Source: Phycisphaerae bacterium (GTDB taxonomy: Bacteria; Planctomycetota; Phycisphaerae; Phycisphaerales; SM1A02). Taken from it: DNA of 6,429 bases. A program made the translations under genes and the position numbers. Below, in pieces: positions 5,238-6,429 of the stretch (within the stretch, counting starts at the first letter, position 1; the number at the start of each line of letters is the position of its first letter). The stretch is taken from the NCBI GenBank assembly GCA_018663565.1, contig JABJQE010000152.1, positions 1 to 6,429 on the forward strand, in the 5' to 3' direction. The notes under the pieces were generated by a model. That model made no database searches. It saw only the letters and a list, made by a program, of their open reading frames with translations, and was not told where the DNA came from.

Positions 5238-5851
5238 TGTCCACCCAAGTTCTGCTCGCAACGTCCAACCCACACAAGCTTGACGAAGTGTCTGCGATTC
5301 TCGGGAGCATTGGAATTGAGGTCGTTGGACTTGATGTGCTCGATGTGTTGCCGCCAGAGCCAGTTGAAGACGCCGACACATTTGAAGGCAACGCAAGACT
5401 CAAGGCGATCGGTTACGCCAGGTCGACCGGCAGGCGATGTTTGGCAGACGACTCGGGTCTTGAGGTGGATGCGCTCGGCGGCGCCCCAGGCATTCACAGC
5501 GCACGGTATTCCGGTGTTGGAGATTGCCGTGAAGAACGCGATGCAGCAAACAATGTCAAGTTGCTTGAGGCCATGCGGGAAGTTGCCCAAGGTGATCGAG
5601 CTGCTCGATTTGTCTGTTGTATGTGTCTTGCTGATCCAGATGGCACGGTTGTCGCCGAGTCCCGGGGCACCTTCGATGGCACCATTGCGTGCACACCTCG
5701 CGGTGGACACGGGTTTGGGTATGACCCACTCTTGATATTGCCCGAGGGCATCACCAGCGCGGAACTTTCACCCGATGAGAAGAACCGTCGATCCCACCGG
5801 GCAGTCTCCACACGATTACTCGTCGATCAACTCAGTCGCCCGATCGAATAG
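5237..5851 (+). CDS. rdgB: RdgB/HAM1-family non-canonical purine NTP pyrophosphatase
   Basis: This 204-residue enzyme hydrolyses dITP, ITP and XTP to monophosphates and pyrophosphate, keeping deaminated purines out of DNA and RNA. The length is normal (E. coli RdgB is 197). Motifs in order are ATSNPHKLDE (residues 8-17, Lys14), TFEGNA with Glu50, LADDSGLEVDALGGAPGIHSARYSG with Asp71/Asp72, GFGYDP (159-164) and the base-recognition motif ending Lys182...Ser186-His187-Arg188. The usual Phe after Tyr-Asp-Pro-Leu is Leu here, a mild change. The start ATG is fused to the queF stop as TAATG (5235-5239), pointing to translational coupling and a two-gene operon. The in-frame ATG at 5198 lies inside queF and would add 13 residues unlike the family. 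The last 20 bases overlap the end of the convergent phosphoesterase gene. Confidence 0.97.
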   Translation: MSTQVLLATSNPHKLDEVSAILGSIGIEVVGLDVLDVLPPEPVEDADTFEGNARLKAIGYARSTGRRCLADDSGLEVDALGGAPGIHSARYSGVGDCREERDAANNVKLLEAMREVAQGDRAARFVCCMCLADPDGTVVAESRGTFDGTIACTPRGGHGFGYDPLLILPEGITSAELSPDEKNRRSHRAVSTRLLVDQLSRPIE

Positions 5852-6429
5852 TAAGAACCGCGACCTCTGCGGGCACATTGACCCGCATGGGGAAGAGTGA
5901 CCCAGCACCAACCGAAACATACATCCGGCTGTCGCCATGCTCATAGAGACCAGCGCTTCGTCTGTGCGCGACGGCGAGATTGGCATCGGGTTTGTTTCGC
6001 CTGGCAATTTGACCACCGTGGGTGTGTCCAGAGAGTGTGAGTGGAATGCCGCGATCTGCTGCGTGGTCAAAGGCCTTTGGGTTGTGTGAGAGCAATAGAT
6101 CAACGCACTCATCACCAAGTGCTTTGTCGACGCGTGACTGACAGCGGATCGGAGTTCGAGCCCAACCAATACCGCCAATACGGAGTTGGTCATTACCTCG
6201 CGTGACGAGCGCCACATCGTCATGCAACACAGTCGTACCAGCGGCAGCGACAATGCGTTCAACATCATCGCCCGAATCGAGTTCATCGTGGTTCCCGAGG
6301 ACGAAGAAGTTGCCCAGCGGTGCCTTGATGGCGCCAAGTGCTTGGGCCACAGGCTCTACGCCCGGCCAGTGCAAATCAACAAGATCGCCGGTGTTGCAGA
6401 CCATGTCCGGCGCGGTTGCTGCAAGTTGG
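5832..6429 (-). CDS. Calcineurin-like metallophosphoesterase (YaeI/YkuE type), 5' end cut
   Basis: The frame runs off the right edge. The ATG at 6404 is internal, because codons upstream (QLAATAPD) continue the usual strand that leads to the metal site. About 199 residues are visible. They hold the binuclear-metal motifs NTGDLVD (6384-6389 encodes the Gly-Asp core), GNHDE (GNHD at 6285-6296), LSHNP (SHNP at 6078-6089) and SGHTHGGQ (6009-6032), then a C-terminus SAGLYEHGDSRMYVSVGAGSLFPMRVNVPAEVAVLTI that is characteristic of the YaeI/YkuE-type branch. Members of this branch are often membrane-anchored and some cleave UDP-diacylglucosamine or related phosphodiesters. The substrate cannot be assigned here. 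The first Asp-x-His motif and any N-terminal membrane segment lie beyond the window. It is convergent with rdgB, overlapping it by 20 bases. Confidence 0.92.
   Translation of the reverse strand, partial: QLAATAPDMVCNTGDLVDLHWPGVEPVAQALGAIKAPLGNFFVLGNHDELDSGDDVERIVAAAGTTVLHDDVALVTRGNDQLRIGGIGWARTPIRCQSRVDKALGDECVDLLLSHNPKAFDHAADRGIPLTLSGHTHGGQIARRNKPDANLAVAHRRSAGLYEHGDSRMYVSVGAGSLFPMRVNVPAEVAVLTIRSGD

Noticed and set aside
5201..5710. A 169-codon minus-strand open frame antisense to rdgB
   Set aside because: The sense frame carries all RdgB motifs. The antisense product shows no recognisable domain.

Overview
The window reads as an ordinary, densely packed bacterial chromosome segment of moderately high GC. 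It holds seven protein-coding genes on both strands, two of them cut by the window edges. I infer a planctomycete, possibly a phycisphaera-like marine lineage. The grounds are the style of the transketolase (animal-like short form with an extra loop in the pyrimidine domain), the redoxin with a Gly-Cys-Ser-Val-Lys tail, the single-domain QueF, and a dnaN gene not beside dnaA or recF. This placement is from recall of protein families, not from a search. No rRNA, tRNA, CRISPR array, insertion sequence, prophage gene or attachment site was seen.

Layout from left to right. (1) The 3' part of a thioredoxin-fold redoxin gene on the plus strand ends at 407. (2) After a 9-base gap, the DNA polymerase III sliding clamp gene dnaN lies convergently on the minus strand (417-1532). 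(3) A 166-base divergent region (1533-1698) carries candidate promoters and ribosome binding sites for dnaN and, on the other strand, a transketolase gene (1699-3693). (4) A 92-base convergent region (3694-3785) holds two consecutive hairpins, the second with a 17-bp perfect stem that runs over the stop codon of the next gene. (5) A minus-strand TPR-repeat protein, probably a lipoprotein, ends at 3786. (6) A short divergent region with two 10-bp palindromes leads to a plus-strand pair, queF then rdgB, joined by a TAATG stop/start overlap. (7) The 3' end of rdgB overlaps by 20 bases the 3' end of a minus-strand metallophosphoesterase gene that runs off the right edge.

Functionally the genes are housekeeping: replication processivity (DnaN), the non-oxidative pentose phosphate pathway or carbon fixation (transketolase), queuosine tRNA modification (QueF), nucleotide-pool cleaning (RdgB), thiol/redox chemistry (redoxin), protein-protein scaffolding (TPR protein) and a membrane-type phosphoesterase. 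The only convincing operon is queF-rdgB, which puts a 7-deazapurine biosynthetic enzyme under shared control with a purine nucleotide house-cleaning enzyme.

I did not find a convincing new biological system. The points most worth a second look are a Tyr in QueF where the characterised enzymes have an active-site His, a likely leaderless queF transcript with paired palindromes upstream, and the double hairpin between the convergent transketolase and TPR genes.
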